Shown here: positions 6,101 through 13,567 of the stretch, one piece after another
Layout of the letters: each line of letters begins with the position of its first letter
Position numbering within the stretch: position 1 is the first letter of the stretch
NCBI GenBank assembly: GCA_047517345.1
Contig: JAKZTB010000127.1
Location: forward strand, 1-21,876
DNA length: 21,876 bases
From: GCA-2717185 sp047517345
Lineage (GTDB): Bacteria > Pseudomonadota > Alphaproteobacteria > UBA8366 > GCA-2717185
Direction: 5' to 3'
Notes under the pieces: generated by a model
Databases searched by the model: none
What the model was told of the DNA's origin: nothing
Seen by the model: only the letters and a program-made list of their open reading frames with translations
Program-made: the position numbers and the translations under genes

Positions 6101-8518
6101 TCAATCCGCGGCGTCGAGGCCGGGCCGGAGGAGTTCGCGCGGAGTGCTGCTCCGTTCGTATTTACGAGCCGGCGTGTTGACCACGTCAACGAGCACGTCA
6201 GCGTCGAAGGAAGCGGAATACCGCTCCTCTGTCGCGTCGGCGTAGAGCGTCATACGCTGCCGCGGCGTCCGGCCGATGTTTCGGATCAGGCGCTCCATTT
6301 CCGCCGGCGGCATCTCCTGACCGTGCGCCGCACCGGCGGCGCGGGTGATGGTTTCGTTCATCAGCGTGCCGCCGAGATCGTTGGCGCCGGCATTGAGGCA
6401 GGCCTGCACGCCCTCCGGGCCCATCTTGACCCAGCTGGTCTGGATATTGGGGATATGCGGGTGCAGTGCGAGACGCGCCACCGCATGCATCAGTACCGCC
6501 TCGCGGAAGGTCGGGCCGCAGCGGGCGCGGCCTTTTAGGTAGATCGGCGCTTCTTCGGCAACGAAAGGCAGCGGCACGAATTCGGTGAACCCGCCGGTGC
6601 GCTTCTGCAGGTCGCGCAGGCGCAACAGATGGCGCGCCCAATGCGCCGGTCGCTCGACATGGCCGTACATGATTGTGGAAGTCGTGCGGATACCGGCCGT
6701 ATGTGCCGCTTCCATGACTTCAAACCACTGCGCCGTGTTGACCTTGTCGGGGCAAAGAACGGCGCGAATTTCGTCATCGAGCACTTCCGCCGCCGTGCCC
6801 GGCAGCGAGCCGAGACCGGCGTCGCGCAGCATATTCAGGTACTCAGCAAGACCCATCTTCAAGGTCTTGGCGCCCTGCCAAACCTCGAGCGGCGAGAAGG
6901 CGTGCACATGCATATCGGGGGTGACGGCCTTCACCGCGCGGCAGATTTTGAGGTAGGTCTCGCCGGTGTAATCCGGGTGGATGCCGCCCTGCATGCAGAC
7001 CTCGACTGCGCCGCGCTCCCAGGCCTCTGCCGCCCGCCTTGTGATCTCGCCGATGTCCAGATCGTAGGGCCGGCCGCGCAGGTTCTCGCTCAGCTTGCCC
7101 TTGGAGAAGGCGCAGAACTGGCATTTGAAGTAGCAGACATTGGTGTAATTGATATTGCGGGTGACGACATAGCTCACCGTATCGCCATTGACCGCACGGC
7201 GCAGCGCGTCGGCCGCGTTGCAGACCACCACGACCTCCGTCCCGCGCGCCCCGAACAGGCGGACGATTTCCGCTTCGGTGAGGTCCTGGCCGCCCTGCGC
7301 CTTGTCGAGGATCGCCGTGAGATCGTCACCGACCGGTGCCGACGGGCTCGTGCACAGGGCCGGCGGCGCGGACGGCGCGCCGGTCATCCAGCTATCCGTA
7401 CGCGGCAGGCCTTCGCTGTCGACCGCACGGAGCACCGGCGTGCGCAGTGCCGGGTCCAGCCATTTCTCGCCCTCCAGCACGTAGGCCGGATAAATCGCCA
7501 ATCGCTCGATCAGGGTTTTGCCGCATCCCGCCGTCGCCTCGGCGAGCGCATCGAGATGCGGCCACGGCGCTTCCGGATTGACGTGGTCGGGCGTCACGGG
7601 CGACACGCCGCCCCAATCGTCGAGCCCCGCCGAGACCAGCTCCGATAGGGCGCCGGGACTGAGATTCGGCGGTGCCTGTATCGTCATTTCCGGACCGAAG
7701 ATCAGCCGCGCCACCGCAGTCGTCCACAGCAATTCCTCGGTCGAGGGTTCCGGCGCGTCGGCCATCTTGGTGTCCGGTTTGGCGCGGAAATTCTGGACGA
7801 TGATCTCCTGGATATGGCCTAATTCCTCGTGGCATTCGCGAATTGCCAGCAACGCCTCGATACGCTCGCGGCGCGTCTCGCCGATGCCGATCAGGATGCC
7901 GGTCGTGAACGGCACGGCAAGCCGTCCCGCCGCTCGCATCGTCGCCAGCCTTACCTCGGGTTGCTTGTCCGGAGAGCCGTAATGCGGGCCGCCCTTCTCC
8001 AACAGGCGCAGCGAGGTGGATTCGAACATCAGGCCTTGGCTGACCGAAACTTCGCGCAGCGCGGCGATCTCGCCTTCGGTCATGACACCGGCATTGATGT
8101 GCGGCAGCAAGCCGGTTTCCGCCAGCACGGCGCCGGCCATTTCCGTCAGGTAGGAAAGAGTCGTCTCATGACCAAGGTCGGTCAGTTCTTCGCGCGCCAC
8201 GCGGTAACGCAATTCCGGTTTGTCGCCGAGCGTAAAGAGCGCTTCCTTGCAGCCCGCCGCGGCTCCCGCGCGCGCCACGTCGAGCACTTCTTCGCGGGTC
8301 ATATAGGCGCGTTGGCCCTTACGCGGCGGATGCGCGAAGGTGCAGTAGTGGCAGACGTCGCGGCACAGCTGCGTCAGCGGAATGAACACTTTGCGGGAAT
8401 AGGTGATCAGGCCGCCATGACCTTCGTCGCGCAGGGCCGCCGCGCGTGCCATCAACCCGTCGACATCGCAATCCTCGGTCAACGCAAGCGCAGTCTCGTG
8501 ATCGAGCTGTTCCGTCAT
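6101..8518 (-). CDS. fbiC: FbiC: 7,8-didemethyl-8-hydroxy-5-deazariboflavin (Fo) synthase, CofG-CofH fusion
   Basis: An 805-aa fusion of two radical-SAM enzymes that makes Fo, the deazaflavin chromophore of F420, from tyrosine and 5-amino-6-ribitylamino-uracil. The N-terminal CofG-like half carries the cluster motif C52-R-D-V-C56-H-Y-C59; the C-terminal CofH-like half carries C462-Y-F-K-C466-Q-F-C469. Both are C-x3-C-x2-C. Conserved stretches include G-I-L-I-G-I-G-E-T-R-R-E-R in the first half, and M-Q-G-G-I-H-P and G-G-T-L-M-N-E-T-I in the second. Order and length match actinobacterial FbiC; archaea and cyanobacteria usually have separate genes. The ATG overlaps the end of cofC by 4 bp (8515-8518), indicating translational coupling. 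It is the fourth F420 gene of the operon and is followed by the selenoprotein gene. Confidence 0.96.
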   Translation of the reverse strand: MTEQLDHETALALTEDCDVDGLMARAAALRDEGHGGLITYSRKVFIPLTQLCRDVCHYCTFAHPPRKGQRAYMTREEVLDVARAGAAAGCKEALFTLGDKPELRYRVAREELTDLGHETTLSYLTEMAGAVLAETGLLPHINAGVMTEGEIAALREVSVSQGLMFESTSLRLLEKGGPHYGSPDKQPEVRLATMRAAGRLAVPFTTGILIGIGETRRERIEALLAIRECHEELGHIQEIIVQNFRAKPDTKMADAPEPSTEELLWTTAVARLIFGPEMTIQAPPNLSPGALSELVSAGLDDWGGVSPVTPDHVNPEAPWPHLDALAEATAGCGKTLIERLAIYPAYVLEGEKWLDPALRTPVLRAVDSEGLPRTDSWMTGAPSAPPALCTSPSAPVGDDLTAILDKAQGGQDLTEAEIVRLFGARGTEVVVVCNAADALRRAVNGDTVSYVVTRNINYTNVCYFKCQFCAFSKGKLSENLRGRPYDLDIGEITRRAAEAWERGAVEVCMQGGIHPDYTGETYLKICRAVKAVTPDMHVHAFSPLEVWQGAKTLKMGLAEYLNMLRDAGLGSLPGTAAEVLDDEIRAVLCPDKVNTAQWFEVMEAAHTAGIRTTSTIMYGHVERPAHWARHLLRLRDLQKRTGGFTEFVPLPFVAEEAPIYLKGRARCGPTFREAVLMHAVARLALHPHIPNIQTSWVKMGPEGVQACLNAGANDLGGTLMNETITRAAGAAHGQEMPPAEMERLIRNIGRTPRQRMTLYADATEERYSASFDADVLVDVVNTPARKYERSSTPRELLRPGLDAAD

Positions 8519-9171
8519 ACCGCCACCGCCACGCGCTCCGCGATACCGGTTTCGCGCAGCCAGCGCTGCGCCCGTGTCGCGCCTTCGGATGCAATGAGCA
8601 CGGCGAGGTCATCCGGCCGGTCGATGTCGAGGCCAATACAAGGCAGCTTTAGAACCTTCGGCGTCACCCCTGCGGCCTCGGCGGCACGCAGGTGAGGTTT
8701 GAAGCTGTCATTGCCGAAATGGAAGGAGATCAGGTCCGGCGGCGACACGGCGATGCAGTTCGAGCCGCGTTCGTCGCGGTCCGGGACAATGGTCATCCCG
8801 CGGCCGGTTTCGTGCACCGCCAGCACTTTCTCGATTTCCGACAGCGGCACGAGCGGAACGTCGCCGGGCAGCGCGATCATGCCTTCGGCCCCCTGCCCCG
8901 CCAGCCACGCCGCGGCCGCTTCGACGGCGGCGCTCTGACCGCGATTCGCGTCCTCGCGCAGCACTTGGGCGCCATGCCGTTCGGCCAGCGCAGCCGCCGT
9001 ATCGTCGCGGGTGACGACGAGCACGCCGTGCAGCGCCTCGACGGCGCGAAGCGATACAAGCACGTCTTCGAACATCGCCTGGAACAGCCCGCGCCGCGCC
9101 TCGGCGTCGAGTACGCTCGCGAGCCGCTGCTTGGCATCATTGAAATTTTTAGCTGGCAATACGGCCCACAT
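8515..9171 (-). CDS. cofC: CofC/FbiD: phospholactate (or PEP/3-phosphoglycerate) guanylyltransferase
   Basis: A 218-aa CofC-type nucleotidyltransferase. The N terminus M-W-A-V-L-P-A-K-N-F-N-D-A-K-Q-R-L-A is the GTP-binding signature, followed by I-A-L-P-G-D-V-P-L-V (metal and nucleotide loop, about 100-109), then P-D-R-D-E-R-G-S-N-C-I-A and F-G-N-D-S-F in the substrate half. It activates a C3 phospho-acid with GTP to form the donor used by CofD. Whether this is 2-phospholactate, phosphoenolpyruvate or 3-phosphoglycerate cannot be read from sequence by eye. The ATG at 9171 lies 8 bp after the cofD stop, and its own stop overlaps the fbiC start. No strong ribosome binding site is seen, consistent with coupled translation. 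Confidence 0.93.
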   Translation of the reverse strand: MWAVLPAKNFNDAKQRLASVLDAEARRGLFQAMFEDVLVSLRAVEALHGVLVVTRDDTAAALAERHGAQVLREDANRGQSAAVEAAAAWLAGQGAEGMIALPGDVPLVPLSEIEKVLAVHETGRGMTIVPDRDERGSNCIAVSPPDLISFHFGNDSFKPHLRAAEAAGVTPKVLKLPCIGLDIDRPDDLAVLIASEGATRAQRWLRETGIAERVAVAV

Positions 9172-9179
9172 AATTTTCG

Positions 9180-10136
9180 TCAGGTCTGCTTCAACTGTTT
9201 GGAGAACGCGATGATTTCGCGCGCCAACGATACACGATCATCCAGGGATTTCATCATAGTATTCGCAACAAGTACATCCGGCCCCGACGCCATTATCGTG
9301 TCTGCCGCCTCCGCGTCCACCGTGTCGAGCACGAAACCGTCGATCAGCCCGGCATAGTGCTCCGCCACGCCCTTCGCCGTTGCCGTAATACCCAACTCAC
9401 CCATCATTTTCGCCGTCGGACCTTTGATCGCTTTACCGCCGACGATCGGCGAGACGGCAATGACCGGCGCGACGCATTCATCCAACATAGTTCGGACATC
9501 GGGCACGGCAAGAACTGGGTCGATACTGATGAAAGGATTGGAGGGGCAGATGACGACCAAGTCCGGCCCGCCGTCGGCAAAAGCGGCCCGCAGCGCCGGG
9601 CTCGGTTCGGCAGCGGACGCCCCCTCGAAGCGAAAGCCCGTGACTTTCGGCTCGCACCGTTCGCGCACGAAATAGTGCTGAAAAGCGAGCGGCCCCTCCG
9701 GCGTCTCGACAATGGTGCGGACATCCTGGTCGGACATGGGCGCGATTGCGGCCTCGATCCCAAAGCGCGCCGCCATATCGGCGGTGATGGCGCTCAACGT
9801 CTCGCCCTCTTGCAGACGGCGCGTCCGCTCGACATGCAACGCCAGATCGCGATCTCCGAGATTAAACCAGGTTTCGCCCCCCAGCGACGCGAGCGTGTCC
9901 ATAAAGGCCCAGCTTTCGTCCCGCCGGCCCCATCCGAGTTCCCTGTTGGCGACATCGCCCAAAGTGTAAGTCACCGTATCGATATCGGGACAGATACGCA
10001 GCCCAAGATGCTCGAAATCGTCGCCGGTATTGGCGACGATCAACAGATCTGCGGGGTTCATCGCCTTGTAGAGGCCGATCGCCAGCTTGGCGCCGCCGAC
10101 GCCGCCCGATAGCGCCACGCACCGTACGCCACTCAC
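9180..10136 (-). CDS. cofD: CofD/FbiA: 2-phospho-L-lactate transferase
   Basis: A 318-aa CofD family transferase, normal length. The N terminus has L-S-G-G-V-G-G-A-K-L at residues 9-18, then V-A-N-T-G-D-D-F and G-L-R-I-C-P-D-I-D-T-V-T-Y-T-L-G, all signature segments of this family. I-C-P-S-N-P-F-I-S-I-D-P-V-L and P-I-V-G-G-K-A-I-K-G-P-T-A-K-M are the second conserved half. It joins the guanylylated C3 donor from CofC to Fo, giving F420-0 or its dehydro form. The start is GTG at 10136 and overlaps the cofE stop by 4 bp (10133-10136). No other in-frame start preserves the glycine-rich loop. It lies between cofE and cofC in the operon. Confidence 0.95.
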   Translation of the reverse strand: MSGVRCVALSGGVGGAKLAIGLYKAMNPADLLIVANTGDDFEHLGLRICPDIDTVTYTLGDVANRELGWGRRDESWAFMDTLASLGGETWFNLGDRDLALHVERTRRLQEGETLSAITADMAARFGIEAAIAPMSDQDVRTIVETPEGPLAFQHYFVRERCEPKVTGFRFEGASAAEPSPALRAAFADGGPDLVVICPSNPFISIDPVLAVPDVRTMLDECVAPVIAVSPIVGGKAIKGPTAKMMGELGITATAKGVAEHYAGLIDGFVLDTVDAEAADTIMASGPDVLVANTMMKSLDDRVSLAREIIAFSKQLKQT

Positions 10137-10906
10137 CGGAACAGGTCCTCGCTCTTGTCCCGGATCAACGCCTGCCCATTGCTCGGTTCACCGTCCGCCG
10201 TAAAGCCGCGAATGACGACCGCCGGCGCGCCCTCCGCCGCTTGACCTTGCAGAACGGAGGCTGCCCCGGCGAGTTCGTCTGCGATTCCCACGATCGAAAC
10301 CTTGAGCGGCCGGCCGAACAGGTCGTCCTCGCCGCGCAAATCCAAAATTGCCGGCATCCCGGCGACGCCGATGGCGATGCTCGCCGTTCCGCTGCGCCAG
10401 GCGCGCCCGACGCTGTCGTTCATGATCACGGCAACGTCGACACCAACCCTTTCGCGGATTTCTTCGCGAACGCGTGCGCAATCCCCATCGGGGTCGACCG
10501 GCAACAGCAGCACTCGCTCGTCTTCCTCACCGCCTTCGGCGACGTTCGATGCGTCAATGCCCGCATTGGCCATCACGAATCCAAGTCGATGGGCGACGAT
10601 CAATACGCCAGGCCGGTGCCGCACCACTTCGCTCGATTCGGACAGGATCAGTTCGACAAGGCGAGGGTCCTTATCAACTTCGATTGCCAAGGCCTCGGCA
10701 CGCGGCGACGGCGTCACGTCGGCAATATCGACATAACGGTCTTGCGCTTTGGAGAATATCTTCTGCGCGACCACTAGAATATCGCCGTCACCGAGCGCCT
10801 GACCGGATGCCGCCAAGGCGTCAAGCAGCAACGACGTGATGTCGTCGCCGGGCTTCACCAAAGGAATGCCGTCTATCGTACTGAGCGTAAGTTGCCGTGC
10901 CGTCAC
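10133..10906 (-). CDS. cofE: CofE: coenzyme F420-0:L-glutamate ligase
   Basis: A 257-aa CofE-type ligase that adds gamma-linked glutamate to F420-0 using GTP. Recognisable segments are I-D-G-I-P-L-V-K-P-G-D-D-I near the N terminus, D-I-L-V-V-A-Q-K-I-F-S-K-A-Q-D-R, then N-D-S-V-G-R-A-W-R-S-G-T-A-S-I-A-I-G-V-A-G-M and R-G-E-D-D-L-F-G-R-P-L-K. The frame is open to 11023, but that part overlaps the beta subunit gene and is not family-like. I place the start at GTG 10906, which gives the usual N terminus and leaves 19 bp after the preceding stop at 10926; no convincing ribosome binding site is visible. There is no C-terminal FbiB-like nitroreductase domain, so reduction of a dehydro-F420 intermediate, if needed, must be done elsewhere. 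Confidence 0.93.
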   Translation of the reverse strand: MTARQLTLSTIDGIPLVKPGDDITSLLLDALAASGQALGDGDILVVAQKIFSKAQDRYVDIADVTPSPRAEALAIEVDKDPRLVELILSESSEVVRHRPGVLIVAHRLGFVMANAGIDASNVAEGGEEDERVLLLPVDPDGDCARVREEIRERVGVDVAVIMNDSVGRAWRSGTASIAIGVAGMPAILDLRGEDDLFGRPLKVSIVGIADELAGAASVLQGQAAEGAPAVVIRGFTADGEPSNGQALIRDKSEDLFR

Positions 10907-10925
10907 CGGTGTGCCGAAACTGCGA

Positions 10926-11762
10926 TTAAACCGCGTAGGACGCCATAATGTCGCGATAGGCATCGATATGCTGCGCCGGATCGACATCCTGATGCGCCAT
11001 TGCCGGCGGCGCCCCGTAGCCAACGGCTGATTCGGAACGATAGATTATGCCCGCCGGCATCCGCCCTTCCGCGTCCAACGCGACGCCGCGGGCGAACGCC
11101 GTCGCCAGATCTGTCGGGTCGTAATCCGGATCCTCGTCGACATTGTCGAGCATGGATTCCCAGCTGGCATAGGTGTCGTTATAGGTGACGCAGGGCGACA
11201 ACACTTCCAGGAAGGCAAAGCCGCGCCCCGCCCGGACATGCTGCAAAGCGGCAATGGTCAGTTCATGGAGTTGATGCGACCAGCGCGAGAAGCCGCGTGC
11301 AATGAAGCTGGCGCCAGGAATCGACAGCGCCAGACGTGTCGCATCCAGTCCTTCGGCGGCACTGGAATCCATGGTTGGCGAGTCCTGTCCCTTGGTCAGT
11401 CCGTAGACGCTGTTATTCATCACGATATAGACGAAATTCGGGTTGCGTTTGACGGTGTGGACAAAATGACCGGCGCCGATGGCGAACCCGTCGCCGTCGC
11501 CGCCGACGGCGATCACCGTCAGGTCCGGATTGGCCAACGCAACGCCCGTGGATGTCGGCAAGACGCGGCCATGCAGCGCGTGGTAACCGTAGGTCCCGAC
11601 ATTGTTCTGCAAGGTGCCCGAACAGCCGATACCGGCCATGATCAGGACATTGTGCTTGGCGATATTAAGGTCGATCAGGGCGCGTTCGAGGGCGCCCTGG
11701 ACACCGAAATCGCCGCAACCGGCACACCAAATCGGTTCGGCAGGGGTATAGGTCTTGGTCAT
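10926..11762 (-). CDS. korB: 2-oxoacid:acceptor oxidoreductase beta subunit (TPP-binding)
   Basis: A 278-aa KorB-type subunit. It binds thiamine pyrophosphate through G88-G-D-G-D-G93 and N116-N117, with the family-typical N-S-V-Y-G-L-T-K-G-Q-D-S-P-T next. Cysteines 13 and 16 (I-W-C-A-G-C-G-D), 47 (G-I-G-C-S-G) and 191 (S-P-C-V-T-Y) match the four ligands of the single 4Fe-4S cluster known in 2-oxoacid:ferredoxin oxidoreductase beta subunits. It oxidatively decarboxylates a 2-oxoacid to acyl-CoA; 2-oxoglutarate is likely from the Kor-like sequence, but pyruvate or branched substrates are possible. The start overlaps the alpha-subunit stop by 4 bp (11759-11762). It is the third gene of the operon, directly before the F420 genes. 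Confidence 0.92.
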   Translation of the reverse strand: MTKTYTPAEPIWCAGCGDFGVQGALERALIDLNIAKHNVLIMAGIGCSGTLQNNVGTYGYHALHGRVLPTSTGVALANPDLTVIAVGGDGDGFAIGAGHFVHTVKRNPNFVYIVMNNSVYGLTKGQDSPTMDSSAAEGLDATRLALSIPGASFIARGFSRWSHQLHELTIAALQHVRAGRGFAFLEVLSPCVTYNDTYASWESMLDNVDEDPDYDPTDLATAFARGVALDAEGRMPAGIIYRSESAVGYGAPPAMAHQDVDPAQHIDAYRDIMASYAV

Positions 11763-13567
11763 TGGGCGGCCTCCCCTTCGAGGATTGCGTCTGCAATGTC
11801 GACCGCCCTGAAAGGCGTGCCGTCATATTTGCGCAGGCTTATCATGCGTTCCTTCGGCGCGCCGGCACCGCTGACGAGATGGGCGAGTTGGCCCGCTTGA
11901 TTATATTCGACGACATAGACGCGCTCGCATTCGCGGACGAAATCGAGGGTCTCGTCGAGCACAGGCCAGAGCGTGCGCGGCCGCAGGATCTGGACATCGG
12001 TACCGGCCCCGGCGAGACGCAACGCGGCGCGGACCAGGATCGGACCGACCGACCCGAAGCCAAGCAAACCGATCGGCGCTTTTGCATCGCCCCACCGCCA
12101 TCCCTTCGGCAGGTCGTCGCGCACGGTCTCGATCTTACGCGCCCTCTTTTCGATCATCTTGTTGCGGTTCTTCGGTTCCGCCGAAACCAACCCCCATTCG
12201 TTGCGCTCGTTACCGGTCACCAGATTCTGACCGCCTGGCGTTCCCGGCACCGCCCACGGCGAAACGCCGTCGTCGGTGATCAAGTAGCGCTTGTATTCTT
12301 CCAGCTTTATGACTTCGTCCCGCGTCAGACGCTTGGCGTGATCGACGGTGACGCCTTCAAGATCGAAGGGTTTGACGGTCGTGGAGTCCTGGGACAGGGC
12401 GCGATCCATGGCGATGATGACCGGCCCCTGAATGCGTTGCGCCAGGTTGGTCGCGAACGCGGAGATGACAAAACTGTCGCCCTGATCGGCCGGCGACAAG
12501 ACGACCTTGGGATAGTCGCCATGGCCGCCATTAATCATCGTCCCGATATCGCTCTGTTCGACCTTGGTCGGCATTCCGGTAGACGGGCCGGCGCGCTGGC
12601 AGTCGACGACGACCAGGGGAATTTCGGCTGAACCCAGCTGACTCACGCCTTCCTGCATGAGCACGAATCCCGGTCCCGAAGACCCCGCCATAGACCGGGT
12701 CCCGGTCAGCGCGGCGCCGATCGCCAGATTGATCGCCGACAATTCGTCCTCCGCCTGCATGGAGATGCCACCATATTTCGGCAAGTGGCGTTGCAGCCAG
12801 GATAGAATTTCGCTGGCGGGCGTAATCGGATACCCGGCGTAGAAGCGGCCACCGGCGGCGAGGAAACCAAACGAAAGCGCCTCGTTACCACCGATCATCA
12901 GGTGTTCTTCACGGTCCCCCTCATCAACCGTCCAAGGGCTGCTACCGACCGGCAGACCGATTCCATCGGAATGGGAGAGGCCGATGCGGAAAGCCTCGAC
13001 ATTCGTCTCGACCACCGATGCCGGCAGACGCTTGAACCTTTGACGCAGACTATTTTCCGCGTCCTCGTCATCGATACCGAGAATGCGGCTGACGATACCG
13101 AAACCAAGACAGTTCTTGAGCAGGTCGCGTCCCAGCTCGCGGACAGCAAGACGCCCGAACGGCACGGCGAACACATTAACCGTATCCGCCAGGACGCCTT
13201 CGGGCGGCGGCCCTTTCGATGCATCGAAGACGACGATGCCGTCCGCGGCCATGGACGGCGCCGCCATTTCGACCGCTTCGTCATCGAACGCGACCAGCAG
13301 ATCGATGTGGTCGCCCATGCATCCGGTCTGCTCGACCGAGGCGCGCAGGAACGCGGCCGCGTGACCGCCCTTGATACGCGAAGCGATGTTGCTGGTCGAA
13401 TAGAGATGAAAGCCGCGTCGGGCGAAAAGCGCCGAAAGCAGCGAGGCGATGGTCAGCGAGCCGTCGCCGCCCTGCCCCGCGACCATGACGCTGAGGTCCG
13501 AAAGATGCCGCTGCGGTACCGACGCGGCGTCACTGTCCGTTGCGCCCGGTTTCGTCACAACATTCAT
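11759..13567 (-). CDS. korA: 2-oxoacid:acceptor oxidoreductase, fused gamma-alpha subunit
   Basis: A 602-aa protein with an N-terminal gamma domain (V-M-V-A-G-Q-G-G-D-G at 27-36; I-A-S-R-I-K-G-G-H at 61-69) and a C-terminal alpha/TPP-pyrimidine domain (G-G-N-E-A at 226-230, Y-P-I-T-P at 246-250, then A-E-D-E-L-S-A-I-N and A-G-S-S-G-P-G). The Y-P-I-T-P-x-S/T pattern binds the substrate carboxylate in this superfamily. The gamma-alpha order and length match KorA of two-subunit 2-oxoglutarate and 2-oxoacid ferredoxin oxidoreductases. It pairs with the beta subunit encoded immediately downstream. Both ends overlap neighbouring genes by 4 bp, so the three subunits are probably made in fixed ratio. 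No ferredoxin-like delta subunit gene is present; the FrhB-like protein upstream may take that role. Confidence 0.93.
   Translation of the reverse strand: MNVVTKPGATDSDAASVPQRHLSDLSVMVAGQGGDGSLTIASLLSALFARRGFHLYSTSNIASRIKGGHAAAFLRASVEQTGCMGDHIDLLVAFDDEAVEMAAPSMAADGIVVFDASKGPPPEGVLADTVNVFAVPFGRLAVRELGRDLLKNCLGFGIVSRILGIDDEDAENSLRQRFKRLPASVVETNVEAFRIGLSHSDGIGLPVGSSPWTVDEGDREEHLMIGGNEALSFGFLAAGGRFYAGYPITPASEILSWLQRHLPKYGGISMQAEDELSAINLAIGAALTGTRSMAGSSGPGFVLMQEGVSQLGSAEIPLVVVDCQRAGPSTGMPTKVEQSDIGTMINGGHGDYPKVVLSPADQGDSFVISAFATNLAQRIQGPVIIAMDRALSQDSTTVKPFDLEGVTVDHAKRLTRDEVIKLEEYKRYLITDDGVSPWAVPGTPGGQNLVTGNERNEWGLVSAEPKNRNKMIEKRARKIETVRDDLPKGWRWGDAKAPIGLLGFGSVGPILVRAALRLAGAGTDVQILRPRTLWPVLDETLDFVRECERVYVVEYNQAGQLAHLVSGAGAPKERMISLRKYDGTPFRAVDIADAILEGEAAQ

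Noticed and set aside
10907..11023. N-terminal extension of CofE to an ATG at 11023
   Set aside because: It lies inside the beta-subunit gene and does not resemble CofE; GTG 10906 gives the normal N terminus.
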